Part shown: piece by piece, positions 1-7,635 of the stretch
How positions within the stretch are numbered: the stretch's first letter is position 1
Layout of the letters: each line of letters opens with the position of its first letter
Origin: JBCFBK01 sp038562555
Lineage (GTDB): Bacteria > Bacteroidota > Bacteroidia > Bacteroidales > Prolixibacteraceae
Direction of reading: 5' to 3'
DNA: 64,000 nt
Assembly: GCA_038562555.1 (NCBI GenBank)
Contig: JBCFBK010000025.1
Coordinates: forward strand, 8,493-72,492
Position numbers and translations under genes: made by a program
The notes under the pieces: generated by a model
What the model was told of the DNA's origin: nothing
Databases searched by the model: none
Seen by the model: only the letters and a program-made list of their open reading frames with translations

Positions 1-95
1 GACGTACAGCGGTATTTGATCGCCAAACCGGTTATGCGGTCGGGAATAAAAAATTCAGGGCCCGGTTTCATGCCGATGAATACGTCTGGTTATGA
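1..95 (+). CDS. C-terminal end of an unknown protein (5' truncated)
   Basis: The third reading frame is open from the window edge to a TGA at 93-95 and encodes about 30 residues ending DEYVWL. The TGA overlaps the ATG of the next gene as ATGA, the usual sign of two translationally coupled genes, which supports it being a real gene end. No motif is recognisable in so short a piece, so no function is proposed. Confidence 0.45.
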   Translation, partial: RTAVFDRQTGYAVGNKKFRARFHADEYVWL

Positions 96-277
96 AAAAA
101 GGAAACAAAAAAATACTGACCGGATTCCGGCTATCGGAGAGTAACCTGAAATTCATTGAAGAAACGGGTGAAAAGCTGGGCATGAGCAAGACCTCCGTGC
201 TGGATATGATGCTTACCGTGGTCAGAAGGGATAAAGCAATGCTGACCGACCTTATCCGCAATGCGCTCCACGACTAA
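92..277 (+). CDS. Small ribbon-helix-helix-like protein
   Basis: A 61-residue basic protein. Residues 8-14 (ILTGFRL) look like the DNA-contacting beta strand of the MetJ/Arc/CopG fold, followed by two predicted helices (about 17-29 and 32-46) joined by GMSKTS, a typical RHH turn. Such proteins bind DNA as dimers and commonly act as autorepressors or as partners in partition and toxin-antitoxin modules. Its ATG overlaps the stop of the truncated upstream gene, so the two are probably made together. It lies about 60 bases before the chemosensory operon, but nothing shows that it regulates it. The RHH assignment is by pattern only. Confidence 0.6.
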   Translation: MKKGNKKILTGFRLSESNLKFIEETGEKLGMSKTSVLDMMLTVVRRDKAMLTDLIRNALHD

Positions 278-337
278 TGAAAAAGAAGATTTCTGTCTTG
301 CAGCGAATCCTATGAATTAGTTTCTTATTTTTGATTT

Positions 338-646
338 ATGAATGACTTTCATATTGAAATCAAAAAAAACGTGGGAGAGCGAGACCGGCTTGTCTTTTCA
401 GGGGTGCTGACTATCGACCACACGGATGAAATAAAAGCAAGGTTAATGCAAATGGTATCAACTTTTTCATCATCTTTGAATATAATTATTGAAGAAGTTG
501 TTGAGTTTGATATATCCTTTCTTCAGTTACTTCATTCGTTTATGAACTTAATGAAAACCAGGGAAATTGACGTTACGGTTAGCTGGCTGACTGACGAAGA
601 ACAGACGAAACTGCTTCGTGCTGCGGGTTTCTCAAAATACCTGTGA
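338..646 (+). CDS. STAS-domain protein, first gene of the chemosensory operon
   Basis: A 102-residue single-domain protein of the STAS (anti-sigma-factor antagonist) type: strand-rich start, a central strand NIIIEE, then the loop FDISFLQLLHSF, where Ser60 occupies the position phosphorylated in SpoIIAA/RsbV-type antagonists. STAS proteins next to che genes are known in several phyla as adaptor or output proteins. The stop overlaps the GTG start of the CheY gene, so the two are probably coupled. Ser60, together with a GHKL-type ATPase encoded later in the operon, allows a partner-switch role, but this is inference. Family call fairly sure, role unknown. Confidence 0.8.
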   Translation: MNDFHIEIKKNVGERDRLVFSGVLTIDHTDEIKARLMQMVSTFSSSLNIIIEEVVEFDISFLQLLHSFMNLMKTREIDVTVSWLTDEEQTKLLRAAGFSKYL

Positions 647-1026
647 CTATGGTTCCTAAAAATCAGAAAAAGCTTGTTGTAGTTGAGGATTCCGACAGTG
701 TCAGGGAAGCGATCGTATTTGCGCTGGAAAAGTCGGGTTTTGAAGTTTTAACAGCAACCAACGGTTTGGAAGCTATTTCCGTTCTGAACGGAGCGAAAGT
801 AGATCTGTTGCTGACGGACTATCATATGCCTGAGATGAACGGATTGGAACTGATCAGATGGGTGAGGCAAAAAGAAGAGTACAAACGTTTGCCTGTTTTG
901 GTTTTAACCACCGAAAGTCAGCGGGATATTATCATAGAAGCAAAGAATGCCGGAGCGACAGGATGGATTTATAAGCCTTTTGCTGTTGACCGGTTAATAC
1001 AGACAATTAGACAAATAATCCGGTGA
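643..1026 (+). CDS. cheY: Single-domain response regulator, CheY type
   Basis: A 127-residue stand-alone receiver domain. The acidic pair Glu15-Asp16, phospho-acceptor Asp59 (LTDYHMPEMNG), Thr89 and Lys111 (YKPF) are all present, so phosphorylation by CheA is expected. The reading frame can open at GTG 643, which overlaps the STAS stop (GTGA), or at ATG 649; both are compatible with the fold. It ends in another GTGA overlap with cheA. No flagellar motor genes are present in the window, so the target of phospho-CheY is unknown: it could be a pilus, a gliding machine or another effector. Confidence 0.9.
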   Translation: MTMVPKNQKKLVVVEDSDSVREAIVFALEKSGFEVLTATNGLEAISVLNGAKVDLLLTDYHMPEMNGLELIRWVRQKEEYKRLPVLVLTTESQRDIIIEAKNAGATGWIYKPFAVDRLIQTIRQIIR

Positions 1027-3023
1027 TAGAGAAATTTCAGCAGCGATTTGTCGAGGAAGCCCGGGACAATTGTGACCGGCTCGAACAGCATCTGATGGAA
1101 TTGGAGCATGACTTTACCAACCAGAATGGTATCAACGAAGTGTTCCGGATCATGCATTCGCTGAAAGGAAGCGGGGGGATGTTTGGTTTTGGTATGTTAA
1201 GTGAGTTCACGCATGAACTGGAGTCACTTTATGAACTGATACGCGAGGGAAAACTACTGTTAAATTCAACGATTATTAGTTTTACCTTGCGCGCTGTCGA
1301 TGTTTTGAGAAGTCTGCTCAGTCCGGTGATACCTGACGATGTTAAACGACTTGTCATCCAATATAAAGCCGAGTCGAAACTGCTTTTATCGGGTGGGGCC
1401 GGAGTCGATGCTGTTCAGGAGTCTTCTGCAAAAACGATTAAAATGGCGGCGGAGGAAAAAAAACAGCACACCTGGTACCTTTACTTTAAACCGAACGGGC
1501 ATATCTTAAATAATGGGACCAATCCGTTATATCTGTTGGATGAACTAAACACGCTGGGCGAATGCCTGGTTGAAGCCGACCTGTCGGAGATTCCGCTCCC
1601 CGGGCAGCTTCTTACCGACAATTGCTATACCGCCTGGCGAGCTGTTTTGACCACCGCTGCCGGACGCAATGAAATCGAAGATGTTTTCCTGTTTGTACAG
1701 GAGCAGTCACGAATTGACCTGATTGAGCTGCCCGACCTTCAGCTCCCTGCCAAGGAAGAATTGCTCAGGCGGTTTTCAGCGGAAGAGCCCGAAGCTGTCA
1801 TCCGGCAATTAAAAAGCGGGAAAGCAGCGCCGGCAGAAACAGCCGTAAAAATGGTAAAAAACCTTGCTGAAGATGCTTCGCTCTCGACCATCCGGGTGGA
1901 ATCTGCGCGCGTTGATGAATATATGAACCTGGTAAGTGAAATGATTATTGCTCAGTCCAGGTTATACTCCGTGGCGCTGGCCAGAAAAGACAAGGAAATT
2001 GAGGCCCTCGCCGAACGTTTCGACAGGCTCACCCATCAGTTCCGGGAAAATGCGTTTGACATGAGCCTGATTCCGCTGTATCATATTGTGACCCGTTTCA
2101 GAAGACTGATACGGGACTTGTCGGCCGAACTCAACAAGGAAATTAATCTTTCTTTAAGCGGCCTGGAGACTGAGATTGACAAGAATGTGATTGAGAAGCT
2201 GGTTAATCCCATGATCCATATCATCCGCAACTGTGTTGATCATGGGATCGAATTGCCTGCCGATCGGATAAGCAAGGGTAAACCGGTCGCCGGTACAGTT
2301 TCCATTTCAGCAGGCTACGAAGGAAATTCCATTGAAATCAACATCAGGGACGACGGGAAAGGCCTTGACCTGGAGCGGATCAGAAAGAAGGCTCAGGAAA
2401 GAGGGTTGCTCAGGGAGGACGAATATAAGACCGATGAGGAACTGATTCAGTTCATTTTCAAGCCCGGCTTCACAACTTCCGAGCACTTATCGGACGTATC
2501 AGGGCGGGGAATAGGACTGGATGCGGCCCGGAAAATCATCCATGACCTGCGTGGTGAGATTACCGTTTCAACGGAACGTGGGTGGTGGACCTGTTTTACC
2601 ATCAGGGTCCCCTTAATGCTTTCCATTATTGACGGTCTGCTGGTGAAAATTCGTGACGATGTATATATCATTCCTACTTCCGGTATCGAAAAGATTTATC
2701 CCTTAATCACCGGAGCGGAAGAGCATACCGTTTTCCAGGTCCGGGTTTTCGAAGGAAGACAAATCCCTTATCTGGATCTGCGGGAAGAATTCTATCCTGG
2801 TTCAGCGCATTTAACGCACCAGTATCTGATCGCCGTTAGCTATAAAAGCCAGGTCTTCGGACTGGTTGTCGACGATGTCGTTCGTGAATATCAGGCGGTT
2901 GTAAAACCGGTTGGAAAACTGGTACAAAATGGCTATTTGTTTATGGGAGCGAGCATTCTCGGCGACGGGAGTGTTGCCCTGGTACTTGACATTAATTCGA
3001 TCATTCAAAAATTCTCACGATAG
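1023..3023 (+). CDS. cheA: Chemotaxis histidine kinase CheA
   Basis: A 666-residue cytoplasmic kinase. P1 (Hpt) at about 1-105 has His45 in the MHSLKGSGG motif. Residues 148-235 form the alpha/beta domain that sits at the P2 position in many environmental CheAs. P3 dimerisation lies at about 288-370, the ATP-binding P4 at about 370-530 (N box IIRNCVDHGIE with Asn403; G1 DDGKG; G2 SGRGIGL), and the CheW-like P5 at about 535-660. All catalytic boxes are intact. It starts with a GTG overlapping the cheY stop and ends exactly one base before the cheW ATG. It should phosphorylate CheY, CheB and possibly the hybrid kinase's receivers. Confidence 0.95.
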   Translation: MIEKFQQRFVEEARDNCDRLEQHLMELEHDFTNQNGINEVFRIMHSLKGSGGMFGFGMLSEFTHELESLYELIREGKLLLNSTIISFTLRAVDVLRSLLSPVIPDDVKRLVIQYKAESKLLLSGGAGVDAVQESSAKTIKMAAEEKKQHTWYLYFKPNGHILNNGTNPLYLLDELNTLGECLVEADLSEIPLPGQLLTDNCYTAWRAVLTTAAGRNEIEDVFLFVQEQSRIDLIELPDLQLPAKEELLRRFSAEEPEAVIRQLKSGKAAPAETAVKMVKNLAEDASLSTIRVESARVDEYMNLVSEMIIAQSRLYSVALARKDKEIEALAERFDRLTHQFRENAFDMSLIPLYHIVTRFRRLIRDLSAELNKEINLSLSGLETEIDKNVIEKLVNPMIHIIRNCVDHGIELPADRISKGKPVAGTVSISAGYEGNSIEINIRDDGKGLDLERIRKKAQERGLLREDEYKTDEELIQFIFKPGFTTSEHLSDVSGRGIGLDAARKIIHDLRGEITVSTERGWWTCFTIRVPLMLSIIDGLLVKIRDDVYIIPTSGIEKIYPLITGAEEHTVFQVRVFEGRQIPYLDLREEFYPGSAHLTHQYLIAVSYKSQVFGLVVDDVVREYQAVVKPVGKLVQNGYLFMGASILGDGSVALVLDINSIIQKFSR

Positions 3024-3506
3024 ATGAACAATCAGATCATTTCAGGACTCACATCCTATCTCATATTTCAACTCGGTTCAGAGAAATTTGCGGTGAATAT
3101 CGGTCACGTCAGGAAGATTTTGGAAATGCCCCATATCACGAAAGTACCGCATGCCCCGGCGCTCTATCTGGGCGTTATAAATCTTTTTGGCGATGTTCTT
3201 CCGGTCATTGACGGGCGCATAAAATTTGGCATGAAGCAGAAGGAGGCCGACAACAATACCTGTATAATTATTTTAATGGTGCAGGTTGATCAGGAATTTT
3301 TTAATATTGGCTTTGTTGTTGATCAGGCCTTGCAAGTCATTGATATCAAAGATGAAGACCTTAATTCCGCTCCTGAAGTTGGAAAGAAATTCCAACTGGA
3401 TTTTATCAGCGCTGTAGCAAAAGTGCAGGATGAATTTATTCTGGTACTCAATACGGCCAAATTGTTTGATGAAGAAGACTATACTGCTTTAAATACTGAT
3501 CTTTAA
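3024..3506 (+). CDS. cheW: Chemotaxis coupling protein CheW
   Basis: A 160-residue CheW domain that links the receptor tip to the P5 domain of CheA. The start directly follows the cheA stop with no spacer. The loop normally written NLRG, whose arginine is important for receptor-kinase coupling in studied CheWs, reads NLFG here (Phe55), while the following PVID stretch is kept. This may reflect a co-evolved interface with the single MCP in the operon. Assignment is firm; the effect of the Arg to Phe change is inference. Confidence 0.9.
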   Translation: MNNQIISGLTSYLIFQLGSEKFAVNIGHVRKILEMPHITKVPHAPALYLGVINLFGDVLPVIDGRIKFGMKQKEADNNTCIIILMVQVDQEFFNIGFVVDQALQVIDIKDEDLNSAPEVGKKFQLDFISAVAKVQDEFILVLNTAKLFDEEDYTALNTDL

Positions 3507-3516
3507 TAATAAAATC

Positions 3517-5436
3517 ATGCGCTTTGTTGATCTCAAATTAAGGGTTAAATTTTATTGGGCTTTTGCCTTGTTTATTATAATTGCTCTTTTCCTGAGCCTG
3601 AATTCTGTTTACAGTTTACTGCGCTTTGAAAAAAGCTTCAACGCCTTGTCTGCGGAGGTGACGCCGGAACTGGAATTTGCCAATAACGTGACAAAACGTA
3701 CCCGGCAGGCTGCATACGCCATGCAGGGATACCTGCTTTCGGGCGCCACCGGTTATAACGAGCAGGCTACGGAGGAACTGGAGCAACTCATGCGGGATTT
3801 CAAAGCTGAAAAGCAGGCGTTGAATTTATCGTCAAAAGGAGGGGACGTTGTTCAAAAAATAGAAACGGCTGAAAATATGATCGCTCAGTATCAGGAGTTG
3901 ATCAGGGAAGCTTACGATTCGGGTGAAGATGTTCTGGCTGCAAAAGCACGCCTCGACAACAGCGAAGACAGGTATCTGGAACAGTGTCGTCAATTAATGG
4001 AAAATCAACGAAATGCAGGAGTAGTGCGACTTTACACGCTTGCACACCAGGCAAGTTTACTGGTCAGAACCCGGAATATTGCGGATATGCGGCAGGCCAC
4101 CGACGAGTTGCGGGCCTTATTCGCGGAAGCTGATCAAATCGTCAGCCGGCAAGGGACAGCCAATCTGGCAAATGCGGTTACTGAATACAAAAACGATATT
4201 TATGCCCTGGCTGACAACAGTAATAAGATGGCCTTGCTCTATGAACAGCATAAGGAGCTTTCTGATCGCTTAATAGCACAGGCCAACGTGTTGAGGGAAA
4301 ATATCCTCGAAAATGTTTCAGAAACCGCAGCCCAATTTTCCGGAACCGGCACTGCGTCAATTATCCGGAATCTAATTGCGGTACTGATAGCCATTACGAT
4401 TGCCTTATTTGCGGTGATTTTTATCAGTAAACTGATCACAAAACCCCTGTTTAAGGGAATCGAGTTTGCTCAGGCCATATCAAAAGGAGATCTGACGGCC
4501 CGGCTCGATGTCAATCAGAAAGACGAACTTGGAGATCTGGCTGCCAATTTGCAGCAGATGAGCGAGATTATGCGGCAAACGATTTCCTCGGTGACAACTG
4601 CCGCCGATAACATGGCGAATGCCAGTATGGAGCTCAGTTCGACCTCGCTCAATGTGTCTCAGGGTGCTTCGGAACAAGCCTCGTCGGCCGAAGAAGTTTC
4701 AGCAGCGATTGAAGAGATGACTGCGAGCATCCAACAGAATACGGAGAATGCAAAAGCGACCGAGAAAATATCCCTGCATGTGGAAACGGGTATCCTTGAC
4801 GGTAAGGAGAAAGTGGATAAAACGATTGATGCGATCAGGGTAATCGCAGACAAAATTTCGATCATCGGAGAAATTGCCTTCCAAACAAATATCCTGGCGC
4901 TAAATGCTGCCGTTGAAGCGGCCCGGGCAGGCGAACACGGGCGTGGCTTTGGTGTTGTGGCGGCAGAGGTAGGAAAGCTGGCTGAACGGAGTAAAAATGC
5001 TGCGCTTGAGATCGACCGGTTGACGAGGGTTAGTGTCAGCAGTGCCGAGGAAACCGGATCAATCATGAATCACATCGTCCCTGAAATTCACAGAACCTCC
5101 GCTTTGATTCATGAAATCGTGGTTGCCGGTGTGCAGCAGCATGCCGGGGCCGATCAGATCAATACGGCAATTCAGCAATTAAACCAGGTTACACAGCAAA
5201 ATGCTGCCGCCTCGGAAGAACTGGCTACGAATGCCGAAGAGCTGTCAGCTCAGGCCGGGCATTTACAGCAGACGGTTTCGTTTTTTAAGGTGGTAACGGG
5301 CGAACGCTCTCGTCTACCCGCGGGGAAGACTGTCAAACCTCAGATAAAACCGCCCGTTGCACTGCCAAAAAGGGAAGTAAAAGGTGTGGTTCTGAATCTG
5401 GACGATGGCTCGGACGAAGAGTTTGAACGGTTTTGA
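3517..5436 (+). CDS. Methyl-accepting chemotaxis protein
   Basis: A 639-residue receptor. Membrane helix 1 lies at about 12-34, then a roughly 250-residue, largely helical periplasmic domain (four-helix-bundle-like), membrane helix 2 at about 283-305, HAMP at about 305-358, and a long coiled-coil signalling domain whose hairpin tip (about 451-480) contains the conserved FQTNILALNAAVEAARAGE core. Glu/Gln-rich helices on both sides give possible methylation or deamidation sites for CheR, CheB and CheD. After a 40-residue linker the last five residues are EFERF, which fits the x-[FHWY]-x-x-[FHWY] pattern of the CheR/CheB tether pentapeptide. The ligand cannot be predicted. Its stop overlaps a possible TTG start of cheR. 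Confidence 0.95.
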   Translation: MRFVDLKLRVKFYWAFALFIIIALFLSLNSVYSLLRFEKSFNALSAEVTPELEFANNVTKRTRQAAYAMQGYLLSGATGYNEQATEELEQLMRDFKAEKQALNLSSKGGDVVQKIETAENMIAQYQELIREAYDSGEDVLAAKARLDNSEDRYLEQCRQLMENQRNAGVVRLYTLAHQASLLVRTRNIADMRQATDELRALFAEADQIVSRQGTANLANAVTEYKNDIYALADNSNKMALLYEQHKELSDRLIAQANVLRENILENVSETAAQFSGTGTASIIRNLIAVLIAITIALFAVIFISKLITKPLFKGIEFAQAISKGDLTARLDVNQKDELGDLAANLQQMSEIMRQTISSVTTAADNMANASMELSSTSLNVSQGASEQASSAEEVSAAIEEMTASIQQNTENAKATEKISLHVETGILDGKEKVDKTIDAIRVIADKISIIGEIAFQTNILALNAAVEAARAGEHGRGFGVVAAEVGKLAERSKNAALEIDRLTRVSVSSAEETGSIMNHIVPEIHRTSALIHEIVVAGVQQHAGADQINTAIQQLNQVTQQNAAASEELATNAEELSAQAGHLQQTVSFFKVVTGERSRLPAGKTVKPQIKPPVALPKREVKGVVLNLDDGSDEEFERF

Positions 5437-6311
5437 TCGGGGAGTCAAAAAATTTAACCGACGTCGCAATGACCTATCGTCTTTTACAAATATCGGAAAA
5501 GGATTTTCTTCGTCTCGGCGGACTGCTGACCGAACGTTACGGGATCAAAATGCCTCCCGAAAAGAAGATATTGTTCCAGTCCAGGCTTCAGAAGAGACTT
5601 CTGGAACTGGAAATGACGTCGTTTCAGGAGTACGGTGAGTTTATTTTGAACCCGTTGAATACGGAAAGTGAACTGACCCGGATGGTTGATTACTTGTCGA
5701 CCAACAAAACAGATTTCTTTCGTGAAGTCCGGCATTTTGATCTTATACTATCGACAATTCTTCCTGAACTGTGCAACAGCGGATTGCCGGATTACCTGAT
5801 CAGGTGCTGGAGCGCGGGCTGTTCAACCGGTCAGGAGGCATTTTCACTGGCCATGACACTGGAAGAATACAAGCTTAAAACGGGCGCTTCATTCGATTAT
5901 TTCATCCTGGGCAGCGATGTGTCGGCGAGGGTTCTCGAGATCGCCCGTTCGGGCATTTACCCCTTCAGCCAGTCGGCCCTAATTCCCCATGCGTACCTGA
6001 AGCGCTATGTGCTGAAAAGCAAGGATCCGAAAAACCAGCGGATTAAAATAGCGAAATCGATCAGGTCGAAGACCAGTTTTATATACGGGAATTTAATGGA
6101 CGCAAATTACCGGATTAATCATAAATTCAGGATTATCTTTATCCGGAACACCCTGATCTATTTTGGCCGTGAGGATCAGAGGCGAATTTTGGAGCGGGTG
6201 CTTGGCCATTTGGAGCCGAAAGGCTATTTGTTTATCGGGCATTCTGAATCTCTGATCGACTTTAACCTCCCTGTTTCCCTGATCGGTCCGGGCATATACC
6301 AAAAAAACTGA
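5433..6311 (+). CDS. cheR: Chemoreceptor glutamate methyltransferase CheR
   Basis: An S-adenosylmethionine-dependent methyltransferase that methylates receptor glutamates. The N-terminal helical CheR domain is followed by the catalytic domain with the SAM-binding motif CWSAGCSTGQEA and the later FIRNTLIYF and GYLFIGHSES segments typical of the family. The frame opens with TTG 5433, overlapping the MCP stop (TTGA); ATG 5469, giving a protein starting MTYRLLQ, would agree better with the usual family N-terminus and is a real alternative. It lies directly after the only MCP in the operon, whose tail carries a CheR-tether-like pentapeptide. Confidence 0.93.
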   Translation: MIGESKNLTDVAMTYRLLQISEKDFLRLGGLLTERYGIKMPPEKKILFQSRLQKRLLELEMTSFQEYGEFILNPLNTESELTRMVDYLSTNKTDFFREVRHFDLILSTILPELCNSGLPDYLIRCWSAGCSTGQEAFSLAMTLEEYKLKTGASFDYFILGSDVSARVLEIARSGIYPFSQSALIPHAYLKRYVLKSKDPKNQRIKIAKSIRSKTSFIYGNLMDANYRINHKFRIIFIRNTLIYFGREDQRRILERVLGHLEPKGYLFIGHSESLIDFNLPVSLIGPGIYQKN

Positions 6312-6313
6312 TT

Positions 6314-7165
6314 ATGAACGAATCAACAGATAAAGCCACAATTGCAGGTTTAACAGCCATGAATAAAGAACTGACTTCAGAACTGTTTGAAGTTAACAGG
6401 CGACTTAAGGAGTCGGAAGCTTTTAAGAGTCACTTCATCAGCAATATTACGAACGAGATTCTCAACCCGTTTTCCAGCATTTTAGCCCTGTCAGAGAATA
6501 TCACGAACCTGAACGACGCAGATATAAAGCAGGCCAGAAAGATGGGGGGATTGATCCATCGGGAGGCTCATCAGCTTAACTTCCAGATGAAAAATATTTT
6601 TGCTGCAGCAATGATCGAAGCGGGCCTGGACAAACTGATACCAGGATCTGTTAACGTAGCTGACCTGGCAGACCGGGCGGTTCATTTTTTTTCGTTTGAA
6701 ATCAGCCGTAAACAACTGGCAACAGATTTACAGATTGAAGAACACAGCGGTGTCCGGTCGTTCGTTACCGATGAGGCCAAGCTCGATCTGATCGTAAAAA
6801 ACCTGCTGAGTAATGCAGTAAAATTTAGTCCTCCAAAGGGGGTGATTAAAATCAGACTGGGAATCGAAGAAGGCAGGCTTAAACTGACTGTCCGTGATTT
6901 TGGCCCTGGAATTCCCGAGGAAGAATATAAAGTGATATTTGACCGTTTCCGCCGGCTGGATCAAAGCATCAGCTCGCTGAATACGGGACAGGGATTGGGT
7001 CTGTCGATCGTTAATGCCTATTTGCTTGAATTGAACGGGATTATTTCGCTGGACAGCCCTTCCGGAGGCGGATTTGAAGTGATGATCGATCTGCCTGAAC
7101 TGGTTCGTCCGGATGAAGGTGATGACCTTGGCGATTTTTTATTGAATAGTGAAGAAAAATTCTGA
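6314..7165 (+). CDS. Histidine-kinase-like protein lacking the phospho-acceptor histidine
   Basis: A 283-residue soluble protein with a short N-terminal coiled coil (about 15-36), a DHp-like helical pair and a complete HATPase (GHKL) domain: N box NLLSNAVKF (about 163-171), G1 DFGPGIP (195-201) and G2 GQGLGLSIV (225-233). In the H box the usual N-[MI]-S-H-E-[IL] reads NITNEI: the histidine position is Asn47, codon AAC at 6452-6454. No transmembrane or sensor domain is seen. It probably binds ATP but cannot autophosphorylate in the usual way. It could be a phosphatase or regulator of CheY or of the hybrid kinase, or a kinase of the STAS protein's serine. It lies between cheR and cheD, inside the operon. 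Confidence 0.85.
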   Translation: MNESTDKATIAGLTAMNKELTSELFEVNRRLKESEAFKSHFISNITNEILNPFSSILALSENITNLNDADIKQARKMGGLIHREAHQLNFQMKNIFAAAMIEAGLDKLIPGSVNVADLADRAVHFFSFEISRKQLATDLQIEEHSGVRSFVTDEAKLDLIVKNLLSNAVKFSPPKGVIKIRLGIEEGRLKLTVRDFGPGIPEEEYKVIFDRFRRLDQSISSLNTGQGLGLSIVNAYLLELNGIISLDSPSGGGFEVMIDLPELVRPDEGDDLGDFLLNSEEKF

Positions 7166-7168
7166 AAT

Positions 7169-7633
7169 TTGAAGGAACAGGACCAATATTATCTGCATCC
7201 TTCATCAATCATCGTGCGGAGTGAAGGCCGTATTTATACCGTATTAGGATCATGCGTGTCGGTGTGTCTTTACGACAAAAGGAAAAAAAGGGGAGGCATG
7301 AATCACTATATGATGCCGTTTTGGAACGGAGAAGGGCTTGAAACCCCCCGTTACGGAAATGTAGCGATTCCAAAGCTTATTTTAGAGATGCTTGAAAAAG
7401 GAAGTATGAAAAAGGATCTTATTGCTAAGGTTTTCGGGGGGGCAACCATGTTGGGGGAGGGAAGTTCAGTTTTTCAGACAGGGGAGAAGAACATGGCGGT
7501 GGCTGACCGACTGTTGAAGGAATTCGGCATCCCGGTTACGGCTTCCAGCACGGGAGGCGACAGGGGGCGGAAAATCTGGTTTGATCCGGCTACCGGAGAT
7601 GTTTTACAGCAATATATTTTAAAAAGCCGATAA
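7169..7633 (+). CDS. cheD: Chemoreceptor glutamine deamidase CheD
   Basis: A 154-residue CheD. The catalytic residues known from this family are visible: Cys29 in LGSCVSV, His46 in GGMNHYMMP, and Thr24 just before the cysteine. CheD deamidates receptor glutamines to glutamates and in CheC-containing systems also tunes adaptation; no CheC or CheX gene is seen in the window. It starts with TTG only a few bases after the previous stop, and no ATG lies close by in frame. Confidence 0.92.
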   Translation: MKEQDQYYLHPSSIIVRSEGRIYTVLGSCVSVCLYDKRKKRGGMNHYMMPFWNGEGLETPRYGNVAIPKLILEMLEKGSMKKDLIAKVFGGATMLGEGSSVFQTGEKNMAVADRLLKEFGIPVTASSTGGDRGRKIWFDPATGDVLQQYILKSR

Positions 7634-7635
7634 CG

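Noticed and set aside
326..333. TATTTTTG before the STAS gene as the che operon promoter
   Set aside because: It ends only 4 bases before the ATG and has no TTTG at a suitable distance; the true promoter may be further upstream, perhaps shared with the RHH gene.
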